From: Lactiplantibacillus pentosus
Lineage (GTDB): Bacteria; Bacillota; Bacilli; Lactobacillales; Lactobacillaceae
Direction of reading: 5' to 3'
Length of the DNA stretch: 64,000 nucleotides
Assembly (NCBI RefSeq): GCF_003641185.1
Contig: NZ_CP032757.1
Coordinates: forward strand, 3,348,001-3,412,000
The notes beneath the pieces were generated by a model, which did not search any database, was not told where the DNA came from, and worked only from the letters and a program-made list of their open reading frames with translations. Below are positions 18,718 to 27,942 of the stretch, one piece after another (positions within the stretch are counted from its first letter, which is position 1; every line of letters starts with the position of its first letter). Position numbers and translations under genes: made by a program.

Positions 18718-18772
18718 AAAATGAACATTTGTGCTAAAATTAACTTATTAACTTTGTAGGGAGGCACATCAT

Positions 18773-20434
18773 ATGAGCACTAAAAATTCTTATCAATTAG
18801 CCGATATCGGTCGGCATAATCCAATCTTCTCACAGATCCGTTCCACCGTGGAAACGGCCTTTTACGGTAACAACATGCATCAAGTTGCTGACGTTGCCGA
18901 TGCTTACCACCGCGCCACTAAGGATCCTGGAACCGTCATTACGGACCTCCCCATCTATCGCGCCACTGATTTAGGCTTACCAGCAGATGCCAAGATGCTG
19001 ATTGCCAATACCGGTAAAGTTGTCGGGCGGACCGCACAAGCACGGCGCATTTTAGGCAACCCTGGCGTTAGTGAAGCTGATATGGCTGGTCGTCTGCGCC
19101 AAGCTATTTTTGCCAGCGCACACCAAGATTTCATCAAAACGGATGTCCTAGTCGGCCTCGATGAAGACTTCATCGTCCGCGCCCACCTGGCCATTCCAGA
19201 CGGATTCGCCAACAACCTACTCTCTTACATGCTCAACTTCCAGCCGATTACTGCGGCTTACCAAGCCATGTTCGAGCGTTCGGTGGCTTACCCTGAAGGT
19301 GATATTTACATTTACGCCGATCCAACTTATCATGACCCAGATTACCCTGATGGGCTGGCGATTTTTGACCCGCAACACAACACCGCCGCAATTCTGGGCA
19401 TGCCGTATTTCGGCGAACTCAAAAAGTCGACTTTGACCTTAGCATGGTCAATCGCGCACCGGCATGGCTTCGTCGCTTGTCACGGTGGCCTCAAAGCGTT
19501 CCATTTTAAGGACAAACAAGATCAAGTCTTTGCCATGTTTGGCCTCTCAGGTTCCGGTAAGTCGACGCTGACGCACGCTAAACACGGCTATAAGTACGAC
19601 ATTACCGTTCTGCATGACGATGCGTTCGTCATCAATCGTCAAAACGGGAGTTCAGTCGCCTTAGAACCGTCCTACTTTGACAAAACGAACGACTATCCGA
19701 TGACTTCGGACGAAACGAAATACTTCATGACGATTCAAAATGTCGGTGTCACTTTAGACGACCAAGGACGCAAAGTGCTAGTCACTGAAGATTTGCGCAA
19801 TGGGAATGGGCGGACGATCAAGTCACGTTATGCTTCGACGAATCGGGTCGATAAGGAAGACGCGCCGATCAACGCCATCTTTTGGATCATGAAAGATGAT
19901 AGTTTGCCACCAGTCATCAAAGTTGATGACCCGGTCCTAGCTGCGACGTTCGGGGCAACATTAGCGACTAAACGGAGCTCCGCTGAAAATATCATTGGTG
20001 ACGTCGACCGAAACGCCCTAGTCATCGAACCATTTGCGAACCCATTCCGGGTCTACCCGCTATCCGAAGACTACCATGACTTCAAGGCCCTCTTTGAAGA
20101 ACGCCACTTGGATTGCTACCTGCTCAATACCGGCTACTTTGGTGACAAAAAGATTCCTAAAGAAGTTACGTTAGGCGCCCTAGAAGCCATCGTCAATAAC
20201 ACGACTGAGTGGGAATCCTTCGCCGGTCTCGACCATATGCAGAACTTGAAATTCGCGGACTTCCCTGTCGACGGTGAAAACGCGGACTACCGCCAATTAG
20301 TTGCGACTCGACTAGGCATTCGGGCAAACTTTGTGGACCAATACCAACACAACAATAACGACCGTTTGCCACACGAAGTCACGGACAGCTTGGTTCACTT
20401 ACAGCAACAATTAAAGCAACCTCTTGTAAAATAA
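18773..20434 (+). CDS. pckA: Phosphoenolpyruvate carboxykinase (ATP)
   Basis: Interconverts oxaloacetate and PEP with ATP/ADP; in lactobacilli it serves gluconeogenesis or carboxylating C4 metabolism. The 553-aa protein has the kinase-1a loop GLSGSGKST near residue 257, the metal site HDDAF about 30 residues later, and the C-terminal LLNTGYFG. The ATG follows GTAGGGAGG. It has its own promoter with a cre box at the -35 region, which fits glucose repression. Complete. Confidence 0.93.
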   Translation: MSTKNSYQLADIGRHNPIFSQIRSTVETAFYGNNMHQVADVADAYHRATKDPGTVITDLPIYRATDLGLPADAKMLIANTGKVVGRTAQARRILGNPGVSEADMAGRLRQAIFASAHQDFIKTDVLVGLDEDFIVRAHLAIPDGFANNLLSYMLNFQPITAAYQAMFERSVAYPEGDIYIYADPTYHDPDYPDGLAIFDPQHNTAAILGMPYFGELKKSTLTLAWSIAHRHGFVACHGGLKAFHFKDKQDQVFAMFGLSGSGKSTLTHAKHGYKYDITVLHDDAFVINRQNGSSVALEPSYFDKTNDYPMTSDETKYFMTIQNVGVTLDDQGRKVLVTEDLRNGNGRTIKSRYASTNRVDKEDAPINAIFWIMKDDSLPPVIKVDDPVLAATFGATLATKRSSAENIIGDVDRNALVIEPFANPFRVYPLSEDYHDFKALFEERHLDCYLLNTGYFGDKKIPKEVTLGALEAIVNNTTEWESFAGLDHMQNLKFADFPVDGENADYRQLVATRLGIRANFVDQYQHNNNDRLPHEVTDSLVHLQQQLKQPLVK

Positions 20435-20536
20435 GGATGGTATTCGTTCCCCGTTTCAAACCAATTAAGGTTATAATAAAAGTAGCAGGTATATGGCACT
20501 GAACTTTTACGAATTCTAAAAATCGGGGTGAGGAGC

Positions 20537-20734
20537 ATGGAACTACCATTAAGTCAATTATCAGAAAAGCTCATTGGTTTTGAACGCGAGCATCATCTTA
20601 CAGATAACGATCTAGCGTTCGGCAGTCAACTATCCGTTGAGCGGATTCACAACATCAAGTCTGGTGAAGCAACGCCAACTCAAGAAGAACTGCAACTATT
20701 GAAGAAATTCATGAACAGCAAGACTAAAGCCTAG
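20537..20734 (+). CDS. Small helix-turn-helix-like protein
   Basis: A 65-aa acidic, helical protein. Residues 22-60 (LTDNDLAFGSQLSVERIHNIKSG, then TQEELQLLKKFM) have the spacing of an XRE/Cro helix-turn-helix. The ATG at 20537 follows GGTGAGGAG. A TATAAT at 20472 provides a promoter. It ends in a strong terminator and has no partner. Conserved small proteins like this occur in the genus; the role is unknown. Confidence 0.65.
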   Translation: MELPLSQLSEKLIGFEREHHLTDNDLAFGSQLSVERIHNIKSGEATPTQEELQLLKKFMNSKTKA

Positions 20735-20779
20735 ACGCTGGTTCAGTGATAAAAACCAATTGGGGCACCTGTCCTCACT

Positions 20780-20811
20780 AAAACTGGTCGCACGATGCGA
20801 CCAGTTTTTTG
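20780..20811 (+). terminator. Terminator of the small HTH gene
   Basis: AAACTGGTCGC ACGAT GCGACCAGTTTTTT. Confidence 0.9.
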
Positions 20812-20849
20812 TTACTCAAAATTTGTTGCGCCGCGTTGGGCTAGTTAAT

Positions 20850-21272
20850 ATGTCATAAATCATGATTAAATCGTGCTGATTAGTTCAAAGTCAAAGGCAG
20901 CCAGCTTAGAACCGCTGGAAATAGTGCGAGTTAGCGTAAAGGTGATGGATAGACGCGGCCTATGCCGGCTTCCAGGCATTTCTGACAACGCTGGAACGCG
21001 ATGGACACAGATTTAAGCCGAAAGCCCACGTCTTAAATACTGGTCTTCCACGTTAGCTGCAGTATGGATGAAACGTGTTCGGGTCAGACTGGGACTTCCG
21101 GTTAGCTACGCCAGAGCGCCAAGCGGAAATTCACCGCTTAACGCTCTAGCTAGGCTAATCCTCAGTCCCAACCCGTCTGAACCTCACACTCTGAAAGCCG
21201 CTGAGCATTGTCAGAAACACCTTCCAGCCTGGGATGGTATTCGAAAGGCAGACACGTGCGGACCCAACCTTT
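20850..21272. repeat. Palindromic repeat element, copy B
   Basis: About 420 bases without a credible gene. The outer arms TTTCTGACAACGCT and AGCATTGTCAGAAA pair. Inside them lies a roughly 110-base nested palindrome (21081-21190) with successive paired blocks GTCAGAC/GTCTGAA, GGGACT/AGTCCC, TTAGC/GCTAA, AGAGCG/CGCTCT and AAGCGG/CCGCTT. It shares CATGATTAAA-CGTGC and CTGACAACGCTGGAAC with copies A and C, but its core is different. Confidence 0.65.
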
Positions 21273-21587
21273 GATGAGCTAGTCGTTGGCTCTTAGTAAA
21301 CAGTCGATTAGAAACTAACTGTGAGGATAGTTGCTAACGATAGCTGAGCAGTATTACTCATATTTAACATTTATAAACCAATAGCTTCATTGAACTTTCT
21401 CTAGCCGTCTGAGATTGCAAAGCATCAAGCTTTAAACAAAAGCAATTCTGTCGTCCAACTTCAAGACAAGTTGCCATTGAAATTAGTGAATAATCTTCAG
21501 GCTAACTACTCGGTATTGCGCACCATAAATCATCACCGCTGCTGATTAAAAGTTTGCCTGAAGGACCAATTACCCAATGTTCAGTGG

Positions 21588-21870
21588 TCAATTGTACCCA
21601 GATAGGTGGCCGTTCATCCGCCATTCGAGCGGCTTCCCAACTGGAGGGGCCGGCTGACAATGCTCAGTAGCCAAATTATTCTTAGTCGGAAGTGGGTTGC
21701 TTCCGGCTTAGAATAAGACTCGTATTTGAAATTGCGCAGTGGGTTTCTGCGTGAGTTCAAATCGATGTCGGCTTACGTTCCAGCAATTGTCAGCCGGCCC
21801 TGGAAGTCGGACTAGGACGCCTCACCGGCAGACGAACAGGAATCCACCAACCGGCACTTTTTAATCATCT
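21588..21870. repeat. Palindromic repeat element, copy C (most complete)
   Basis: About 280 bases that fold back on themselves. GTTCATCCGCC pairs with GGCAGACGAAC, and GGGCCGGCTGACAATGCT with AGCAATTGTCAGCCGGCCC. The enclosed part makes two separate hairpins: TTATTCT...CGGAAG/CTTCCG...AGAATAA (21676-21716) and ATTTGAA...CGCAG/CTGCG...TTCAAAT (21724-21762). No coding frame. Its arms recur in copies A, D and E. Confidence 0.75.
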
Positions 21871-22102
21871 TTAATGCCCACGAATAACTAGCCCTAGCGT
21901 ATTGAGCATATTAGTGTACGTGTGCCGATTCAGGTGGGATAATGCGATAAAACATTAAGTTAAGTCCAGGCATGCATTATCCGGCGCTAGCGTTACTGCT
22001 GATTTCCCCTACCCATTAAACGCGCCTATGACAGCTCATATGTAGGCGGCTAGCCTGACTTGCCAGCACAATTCGACTAGCACAGGCGACGAATTTTTGG
22101 TC

Positions 22103-22145
22103 AAAAAAATCGCCACCCAACCTGAATTGGATAGCGACTTTGTTT
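22103..22145 (-). terminator. Terminator of the P60-like gene
   Basis: On the minus strand GTCGC-TCCAA and TTGG-GCGAT pair with small bulges, followed by TTTTTTT. Confidence 0.75.
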
Positions 22146-22159
22146 GTTAAATAATCGTT

Positions 22160-23233
22160 TTAGAACATGTGGATAGCAAAACTTGGTGTGTAGTAAGTGG
22201 TGCTCTTGATTGAAACAGTTTCGCCTTCAGTTGGTGAGGCAATGTATTGACCGTTGCCTAAGTAAATCCCAACGTGGTAAGGTGCTGAATCAGAACCCCA
22301 GAAAATCAAGTCGCCAGCTTGTGCTGAGCTAAATGATACGTGAGTACCAACCGTAGCTTGGGCATAAGTGGTCCGACCGATTGAACGGCCAATCTTAGCA
22401 AAGGCAGCTTGCGTAAATGCAGAGCAGTCCATTTGTTCATATGGTGTGCCTAAGTAAGTCTTAGCAGCGGCGATCAAAGCACTTGCTGAACCAGTCGTTG
22501 ATGAACTAGTGGTTGAAGTGGATGATGACGTAGCTGATGCACTGTAGGCAGTTACGCTTGCAGTCGTCGTTGATGAACTATTCGTGCTTGCAGATGAACT
22601 TGCTTGTGAGCTAGTTGAAGTTGCAGCAGCTGATTGTGTGCTGGCAGCAGTCGTGCTAGTTGAAGCTGAACTTGCTTGTGAAGCTGAGCTTTGACTTGCA
22701 GAACTTTGGCTAGCAGAACTCGTTGAAGTTGCTGAGCTTGAGCTTGCTTGTGAAGCAACTGAGCTTGATGAAGCACTTGAAGTTACGCTGCTTGCACTAG
22801 CAGTTGAAGTGCTACTTGATTGAGCTGCAGTTGAGCTGCTTGATACTGCTTGGCTCGTACTACTTGCACTAGTAGTTGATGAGCTGGTAGCAGCTGCACT
22901 AGTCGTTGAGCTAGCAGCTTGTGAAGTTGAAGTTGCGGCACTAGTTGACTTAGCACTGCTTGCACTAGCAGTGGTCGTCTTAGTCGTAACCTTTTCACCA
23001 GTCTTAACGCCAGGAATGTTGATGGTCTTACCGGCGATGATTAAATCTGGGTTGCTTAAGCCGTTAGCTTCGGCAATCTTGTTAACTGAAACATGGTACT
23101 TTTGTGAGTATGCCCAAACAGTGTCCCCTGCTTTGATAGTCATTGAATCGGCATTGGCAACTGCTTGACTAGTAACTAACATACCAGCTAAAGCAGCAGT
23201 TCCTAACATCACTTGTTTAATATTTACTTTCAC
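22160..23233 (-). CDS. LysM and NlpC/P60 cell-wall hydrolase
   Basis: Secreted gamma-D-glutamyl-diamino acid endopeptidase acting on peptidoglycan. The 357-aa protein has a signal peptide ending at VANA, one LysM domain (about residues 32-75, MTIKAGDTVWAYSQKYHVSV), a 160-residue linker made almost only of Ser, Ala, Gln and Thr, and a C-terminal NlpC/P60 domain with Cys in MDCSAF (near 268) and His in YHVGIYLG (near 319). Such linkers are O-glycosylated in related hydrolases; that is inference here. The start is probably the GTG at 23233, but the TTTGGAG site is rather far upstream. Monocistronic. Confidence 0.88.
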   Translation of the reverse strand: MKVNIKQVMLGTAALAGMLVTSQAVANADSMTIKAGDTVWAYSQKYHVSVNKIAEANGLSNPDLIIAGKTINIPGVKTGEKVTTKTTTASASSAKSTSAATSTSQAASSTTSAAATSSSTTSASSTSQAVSSSSTAAQSSSTSTASASSVTSSASSSSVASQASSSSATSTSSASQSSASQSSASQASSASTSTTAASTQSAAATSTSSQASSSASTNSSSTTTASVTAYSASATSSSTSTTSSSTTGSASALIAAAKTYLGTPYEQMDCSAFTQAAFAKIGRSIGRTTYAQATVGTHVSFSSAQAGDLIFWGSDSAPYHVGIYLGNGQYIASPTEGETVSIKSTTYYTPSFAIHMF

Positions 23234-23474
23234 TTTAATAATGATCACTCCAAAAAGAATGTCACGTATGTACTTCAAGCCAACGTCTATACTACTCATT
23301 TTGTGTTACATACCAATACCAACAAAATAACAATATGTTACGAAAGTTACAAAACAGTAACAATAATTGGCCATCGTAACATTTCCATCTTGAAACGCTA
23401 TCATACCGGCATCTTTTTATTACTAAAATTTACGTTTTTTCAAAACTTTTTTGAAAAAAACTTGCCGATTAATC

Positions 23475-23514
23475 AAAAAAGCCGAATTTCAACAGTCAAC
23501 GACTAGAAATTCGG
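23475..23514 (-). terminator. Terminator of the 111-aa hypothetical gene
   Basis: On the minus strand CCGAATTTC and GAAATTCGG around a 15-nt loop, followed by CTTTTTT. Confidence 0.85.
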
Positions 23515-23559
23515 ATAATTGTCATGGTAAAAACGACCAAATGTTCGGTTAATACCCGC

Positions 23560-23895
23560 TTATTTTGAGTTGCGTTGGCGATGATGGGTCCGTGGCAGTC
23601 CTAACAGCCAACGAATATCATTGCCCGTAAAATTCAGTTTCAAAAATTCGCCTTCCTGCCCTTTTTGGTACATGGTCGGCAAAACTTGTGCGTCTAGTTT
23701 GATGACTTGCTGCGCGATCTCGTCGTCAAATAAATACTGGCGAGTGGCCGCTTCAATTGCTTTCATCGCAAATATCTGATTAGCATTCTCGAATAGCTGC
23801 GATTTATCAAGGGTTAACTGCTCACGTTTGAACTTAGCATATGACTGATCCAAAGCCTGTTCTGCTTGGGTGGTCAGTGCGGTGGTTGTCGTCAT
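23560..23895 (-). CDS. Conserved hypothetical protein
   Basis: A 111-aa soluble, mostly helical protein with no motif I recognise. The N-terminal half is rich in Ala, Gln and Lys; the C-terminal part has TGNDIRWLLGLPRTHH and a basic end, which could contact nucleic acid. The ATG at 23895 follows AGGAGGTG at ideal spacing, so translation is well supported. Divergent from another small hypothetical gene. Confidence 0.65.
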   Translation of the reverse strand: MTTTTALTTQAEQALDQSYAKFKREQLTLDKSQLFENANQIFAMKAIEAATRQYLFDDEIAQQVIKLDAQVLPTMYQKGQEGEFLKLNFTGNDIRWLLGLPRTHHRQRNSK

Positions 23896-24012
23896 GATGG
23901 GCACCTCCTAAATTTACCCCTTATTGTAACCGCTGCCGTCTCTTTTGGCTACGCTGAACCATGCTTTTTAACTAAAATTTGCTATACTGAATGGGCAAGG
24001 GAGGAAATTAAC

Positions 24013-24384
24013 TTGACGAAATCAAACGAACGCTATTATCAACCAACCGACATTAAGGACGCCCTCCAGACGATTCAAAAACTATTTAACACGTATACGG
24101 ACGCCCCACTGACTCCCGAATTAATGGCCTATCATCAAAAATTAGTGAATCAATTATCAACAAATTTATTGCCATTGGCTCAACAACAGGACGATCAATT
24201 ACGCGTCAGCCAAATCAATTCGATGACTGCAGTGATGCAAGACTGGCTCAAGCTGCGGTTAAACGGCCAAGTCTTCGGCGGTAAAATGCAACATTTCAAG
24301 TTTGTCAGCAACCAAAAGGCCCAATATAAGCGGCGCGTCCACAAAATCCGCGGCAATCAGAATCACCGCGCCAGTCGCCATTAA
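24013..24384 (+). CDS. Conserved hypothetical protein
   Basis: A 123-aa protein read from a TTG at 24013 behind GGGAGGAAAT; TATACT at 23983 may be its -10. It is helical, with a strongly basic C-terminus (QYKRRVHKIRGNQNHRASRH). No known domain seen. It lies directly before tRNA-Ala but the tRNA has its own promoter. Confidence 0.6.
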   Translation: MTKSNERYYQPTDIKDALQTIQKLFNTYTDAPLTPELMAYHQKLVNQLSTNLLPLAQQQDDQLRVSQINSMTAVMQDWLKLRLNGQVFGGKMQHFKFVSNQKAQYKRRVHKIRGNQNHRASRH

Positions 24385-24398
24385 TCGTTAACCTGGAC

Positions 24399-24426
24399 TT
24401 GCACCCGACTTATTTTGCGGTATACT
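24399..24426 (+). promoter_or_regulatory. Promoter of tRNA-Ala
   Basis: TTGCAC, 16-bp spacer, TATACT; transcription would start a few bases before the tRNA 5' end. Confidence 0.7.
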
Positions 24427-24438
24427 AAAAAGTGTATT

Positions 24439-24511
24439 GGGCCCTTAGCTCAGTTGGGAGAGCGCCTGCTTCGCATGCAGGAGGTCGTCGGTTCAAATCC
24501 GGTAGGGTCCA
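24439..24511 (+). tRNA. tRNA-Ala (anticodon CGC)
   Basis: Cloverleaf by eye: acceptor GGGCCCT/AGGGTCC, D-loop TAGCTCAGTTGGGAGAGC, anticodon stem CCTGC/GCAGG with loop TTCGCAT, and T-arm GTCGG TTCAAAT CCGGT. Anticodon CGC reads GCG codons. The CCA end is not fully encoded; the gene ends ...GGGTCCA. A terminator follows directly. Confidence 0.95.
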
Positions 24512-24525
24512 TTTTAATCTTATCA

Positions 24526-24572
24526 AAACGCCATTCAGTCCTTTGAACAAAGGTGCTGAATGGCGTTTTTTC
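24526..24572. terminator. Terminator of tRNA-Ala
   Basis: AAAACGCCATTCAG and CTGAATGGCGTTTT around an 18-nt loop, T-run follows. Confidence 0.9.
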
Positions 24573-24722
24573 GAGTCTGATTTCATGCTAAAAATATGAT
24601 GTAACGTTCTGTTGCTTTGCGATTTCAGCCGCTAAATTACAGGCTCGTCTCGTCCGATATCTATCGTGACCATCACTGTTATCACTGTTGGTTCATCTCA
24701 GAAACGACTACTCTGGCGGAAT

Positions 24723-25304
24723 TCACAAAATTTGAAACACGTCAGGTGACAGTTTGAATATCGATTTAGAGACTTTATACAGTCCAAAACCAATCAAATA
24801 CCCTACTATATTCAAAATCAGGTCATTAACGTCAAACGTGCGGTTACCTAGATAGAAGAAACTCATCAGTAATTGGAGCGTCTCGATACCCAGAGTCGTT
24901 AGTCCGCCAAGGATCATATTGGGTCTAGCCTGGCTGAATTGGTTGGGCCACAAGTACGCCACCAGTATTGACAACGGTAATAACAGTGCTAGATTTCCAA
25001 TGATTTGGCTGGGTGCATACTGAAACAGCTCCAAAACATTGAAGTTAGCAAGATACTGTTTGCCAAATCCATATTGATAGGCTTTAGCACCCCACTTAAA
25101 GACCATTACTGGAAAGAATGTCACACTCAGGAGCGCATAAATATACAGAAAGAATGCAATTAAGCCACTCGCTTTAACAATCGTCACATGGCCATTGAAA
25201 AATTGCCTAATCAAAATATAAAAAAATAGCGGTATTAATATAATCAGCGTTGCCCCGGCATCTATCAGATAGTCCGGCCCAAATCCATGTCCATTGATCA
25301 TCAT
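24723..25304 (-). CDS. VanZ family membrane protein
   Basis: A 193-aa integral membrane protein with about five helices. The VanZ pattern is clear: NFNVLELF, the QIIGNLALLLPLSILV helix, ETLQLLMSFF and RTFDVNDLILNIVGYLIG near the C-terminus. VanZ relatives are linked to low-level glycopeptide or lipopeptide tolerance, but most genomic copies have no proven role. The ATG at 25304 follows GGGGGTGAT. Stands alone; no van cluster nearby. Confidence 0.85.
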   Translation of the reverse strand: MMINGHGFGPDYLIDAGATLIILIPLFFYILIRQFFNGHVTIVKASGLIAFFLYIYALLSVTFFPVMVFKWGAKAYQYGFGKQYLANFNVLELFQYAPSQIIGNLALLLPLSILVAYLWPNQFSQARPNMILGGLTTLGIETLQLLMSFFYLGNRTFDVNDLILNIVGYLIGFGLYKVSKSIFKLSPDVFQIL

Positions 25305-25542
25305 GTCGCTTATCACCCCCTTCAAGTGTTTTGGGTCAATTCTCCACCTTATATGAATCATTAATCCTATTAATATTATCTGCCAAAAATGTGACTATTT
25401 TGCGACGTCTCAATTTGATTTTGAAATACACCGCACCCGCACTCCCATATCAACACGAAAAAATGCCTGTTATCTCAAAAGCATTCCGAGATAAAAGGCA
25501 TTGCAAACACATCAGTTCAAGCGACGATACCTAGTCCAGCCA

Positions 25543-25854
25543 TTAACGATCGCCAGCCGACATTTCACGGCGGTCGATCACCGCACTATTCAAAAACCAG
25601 TGTCGGTGCCAGTCGCCACTCAACGCGGTAAAGGGCACGGGGGTCTTGCCGGCCGCTTCCACCTGGTCAATCAAATAGTTGCGTAAGATCCATGGGTCCT
25701 CCAAGGACTGTTGGGTCAAATCAAATAAATGGTCGAGTTTAGTGACGCTGATGTTCAAACCAGTTGCGACCTGCGTCTTCGTTAGTCCAGTCAATGCAAA
25801 GTTTACTTGCAATTCTTCACGCGTGGCGCGCATTTGTTGCGGATTTAGTGACAT
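25543..25854 (-). CDS. DUF2316 family protein
   Basis: A 103-aa protein matching DUF2316: MSLNPQQMRATREELQVNFA, GLTKTQVATGLNISVTKLDHL (helix-turn-helix-like), EDPWILRNYL and the final GKTPVPFTALSGD. Likely a small DNA-binding protein; the role is unknown. ATAGGAGG precedes the ATG. It is divergent from a TetR regulator, with a dyad (25978-26002) between them. Confidence 0.75.
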   Translation of the reverse strand: MSLNPQQMRATREELQVNFALTGLTKTQVATGLNISVTKLDHLFDLTQQSLEDPWILRNYLIDQVEAAGKTPVPFTALSGDWHRHWFLNSAVIDRREMSAGDR

Positions 25855-25977
25855 TGTTCAATTCCTCCTATAAAAGGGTCCTTTTAATTGGTCATCATAC
25901 AGGGGCAACCCTCGTCGGCCCAATCACGATTGTAAGTAGCATCAATTCTCAACCGGGTCCTTCTAACAGGGCTCCCT

Positions 25978-26002
25978 GCTGCGGTTAACAAACCGTAACA
26001 GC
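25978..26002. promoter_or_regulatory. Dyad, possible TetR operator
   Basis: GCTGCGGTT AACA AACCGTAACAGC is an interrupted inverted repeat in the spacer between DUF2316 and the divergent TetR gene. Operator function is inferred from position. Confidence 0.4.
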
Positions 26003-26074
26003 TATTATAGCCGCCTGACACAATTAAGGAAGTGACGTTTTGAGACAAATATGGTATTGGTGTATCATAAATGC

Positions 26075-26665
26075 ATGACAAAAATTATAATGAACAATCA
26101 AATGCAGATTGACCAGCGAACCCATCAAACTCACCGCAAGTTAATGACCGCGCTGCAAGCTCACTTTACGGCGCAAATGCCCTTCAATAAATTGACCGTC
26201 AAACAGCTTTGCCACGATGCCCATGTTGGTCGTGCGACCTTTTATCGACATCACCAAGATATTGCAGATATTATCGTTGTCGAATACCTGATTACCCTGC
26301 AGGAACTTGGCCACGCGCTTAATAACTTGGAAAACCCGACCTATGCCACGATTGCAGGGGCCGTTATCACCACCATGCGCGCACACTTGAATTTGCCCCA
26401 ACTGGCCGCTTGGGCGCATTGTGCTGACCGGGTTCTCCCACTAGAAACTGGTTTCGCCCAACAACTACTCACCGCATTGGCAATCCAGACGCCACACCAG
26501 CACTTCATCGCAACTTTTCTGGGCCACAGTTGCCATCAATTCGCTTGCCAACTCGCAACGACTCAGCCGGCACTCAATCGAATCGAGACGTATCACCTCT
26601 TCATTCAGCTCATCCCGAATGTCTTGCAAACACCAATGATTCCTACCGATACCAGTTTGGATTGA
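26075..26665 (+). CDS. TetR/AcrR family regulator
   Basis: About 196 aa. The N-terminal helix-turn-helix reads TVKQLCHDAHVGRATFYRHHQDI; the rest is a helical domain like that of TetR relatives next to DhaS. The start is unclear: ATG codons at 26051, 26075 and 26090 are in frame and none has a good ribosome binding site. I list 26075; the N-terminus should be checked. Divergent from DUF2316. Confidence 0.7.
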   Translation: MTKIIMNNQMQIDQRTHQTHRKLMTALQAHFTAQMPFNKLTVKQLCHDAHVGRATFYRHHQDIADIIVVEYLITLQELGHALNNLENPTYATIAGAVITTMRAHLNLPQLAAWAHCADRVLPLETGFAQQLLTALAIQTPHQHFIATFLGHSCHQFACQLATTQPALNRIETYHLFIQLIPNVLQTPMIPTDTSLD

Positions 26666-26749
26666 AACTGGCCGGTCGTAATAATGACTGACAACAAACT
26701 CGTCGGACCCAAAAACGCGCAGACTAACCTTTTGGCGTCACCACGAGTA

Positions 26750-26783
26750 TCCCAAAACTTCGTGCTCAGTTTTGGGACTGTTT
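26750..26783 (+). terminator. Terminator of the TetR gene
   Basis: TCCCAAAAC and GTTTTGGGA with a 10-nt loop, then CTGTTTT. Confidence 0.65.
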
Positions 26784-26903
26784 TACACGACGCTAGCTGA
26801 CTCATAATTATATTTATTTACTAACCCCAAAGTGGGCGCCTTTATTTGACGCTTCTCGACTAGCCAGTTACGCTAGACTTATCAAAGCTACGGAGGGGAT
26901 TAC

Positions 26904-27857
26904 ATGCCAATCAATCCAAGTCACGCCCAAGATGTCTGGAAAGATGTCGGAGAACACGTTCAATTTACAGTTCTTCAGTTAAACCGCCAGGATCCGCAAC
27001 ATGACCGTGAAGTGTTCCAAGAATTTGCTGACCGGTCACAAGCCATTATTCGTTCCTTACGCATCCGCGACGCAAAACCCGAGACCGGTACCCAACTGAA
27101 AGTTAGCATCGGTATTAGTAGTAACGCTTGGGATTACCTCTTCCCGGACGCTCCCAAACCGCGCGAACTCGAGACCTATACGACATTACACGGTCCAAAG
27201 TACAGCATGCCCGCGACTGACGGGGACCTCTTCTTCCACATTCGCGCTAGTAACGAAGCGGTCGTTTACGAGTGCCAGACCCAATTTCAGCGGGTACTCG
27301 CACCCATCACATCCGTTCTGGACGAAACTAAGGGCTTTCGCTACTTTGAAGGCCGCGCCATCATTGGCTTCATCGACGGGACCGAAGCGCCTGCCATCGA
27401 AGACGCCGCTGATTACGCCTTAGTTGGCGAGGAAGATCCGCAATTCATCAATGGTTCCTACGCCTTCGCTCAAAAATGGCAACATGACATGCCGATTTGG
27501 GAACACATGACCACCGGCGACCAAGAAAAGGCAGTCGGACGCGAAAAATTCAGCGATTTTGAATTGGACGACGACGATAAATTCAAGAACGCCCATAACG
27601 TTGCTTCCAAGTATGAAGTCGATGGTGTCGAACAAAAAATCGTTCGGATGAACGTCCCATACGCGCAACCCGCTGTGGGTAATATTGGCACCTATTTCAT
27701 CGGCTACGCACGTCACTGGACCGTCACCAAGGGCATGTTACAAAACATGGTCGACCAAGGCGACTTCCTATTGACCTTCTCCAAACTGCTGTCCGGTCAA
27801 GTCTTCTTCATTCCATCACGGGACTTGCTGGCGCAAATTGCGGATGATGACTTTTAA
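26904..27857 (+). CDS. DyP-type haem peroxidase
   Basis: A 317-aa dye-decolourising peroxidase that uses hydrogen peroxide and haem. It has the diagnostic GFIDG near residue 155 (distal Asp), EGRAIIGF just before it, and a C-terminal ferredoxin-like half with the proximal His region and FFIPSRDLL. No Tat or Sec signal, so it is cytoplasmic. Lactobacilli make no haem, so activity would need haem taken from outside. ACGGAGGGG precedes the ATG. Single gene. Confidence 0.9.
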   Translation: MPINPSHAQDVWKDVGEHVQFTVLQLNRQDPQHDREVFQEFADRSQAIIRSLRIRDAKPETGTQLKVSIGISSNAWDYLFPDAPKPRELETYTTLHGPKYSMPATDGDLFFHIRASNEAVVYECQTQFQRVLAPITSVLDETKGFRYFEGRAIIGFIDGTEAPAIEDAADYALVGEEDPQFINGSYAFAQKWQHDMPIWEHMTTGDQEKAVGREKFSDFELDDDDKFKNAHNVASKYEVDGVEQKIVRMNVPYAQPAVGNIGTYFIGYARHWTVTKGMLQNMVDQGDFLLTFSKLLSGQVFFIPSRDLLAQIADDDF

Positions 27858-27887
27858 TTTCGCTTAATAACCAGACCTGTATGACGC

Positions 27888-27942
27888 AAAAACGGCTCTG
27901 AAACCAACCTCCGAATCGGAAGCTGGCTCAGAACCGTTTTTT
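27888..27942. terminator. Bidirectional terminator
   Basis: AAAACGGCTCTGA...TCCGA / GGA...TCAGAACCGTTTTTTTT between converging DyP and MFS genes. Confidence 0.85.

Noticed and set aside
21068..21274. A 68-codon plus-strand frame in the gene-free region
   Set aside because: It lies within palindromic element B, has no ribosome binding site and its composition reflects the fold-back repeats.
20735..22159. Possible CRISPR array in the repeat-rich region
   Set aside because: The repeats are inverted arms of fold-back elements; there is no regular direct repeat with unique spacers.
22552..22998. Two Gln/Leu-rich minus-strand frames inside the P60-like gene
   Set aside because: They are out-of-frame readings of the Ser/Ala/Gln linker codons.
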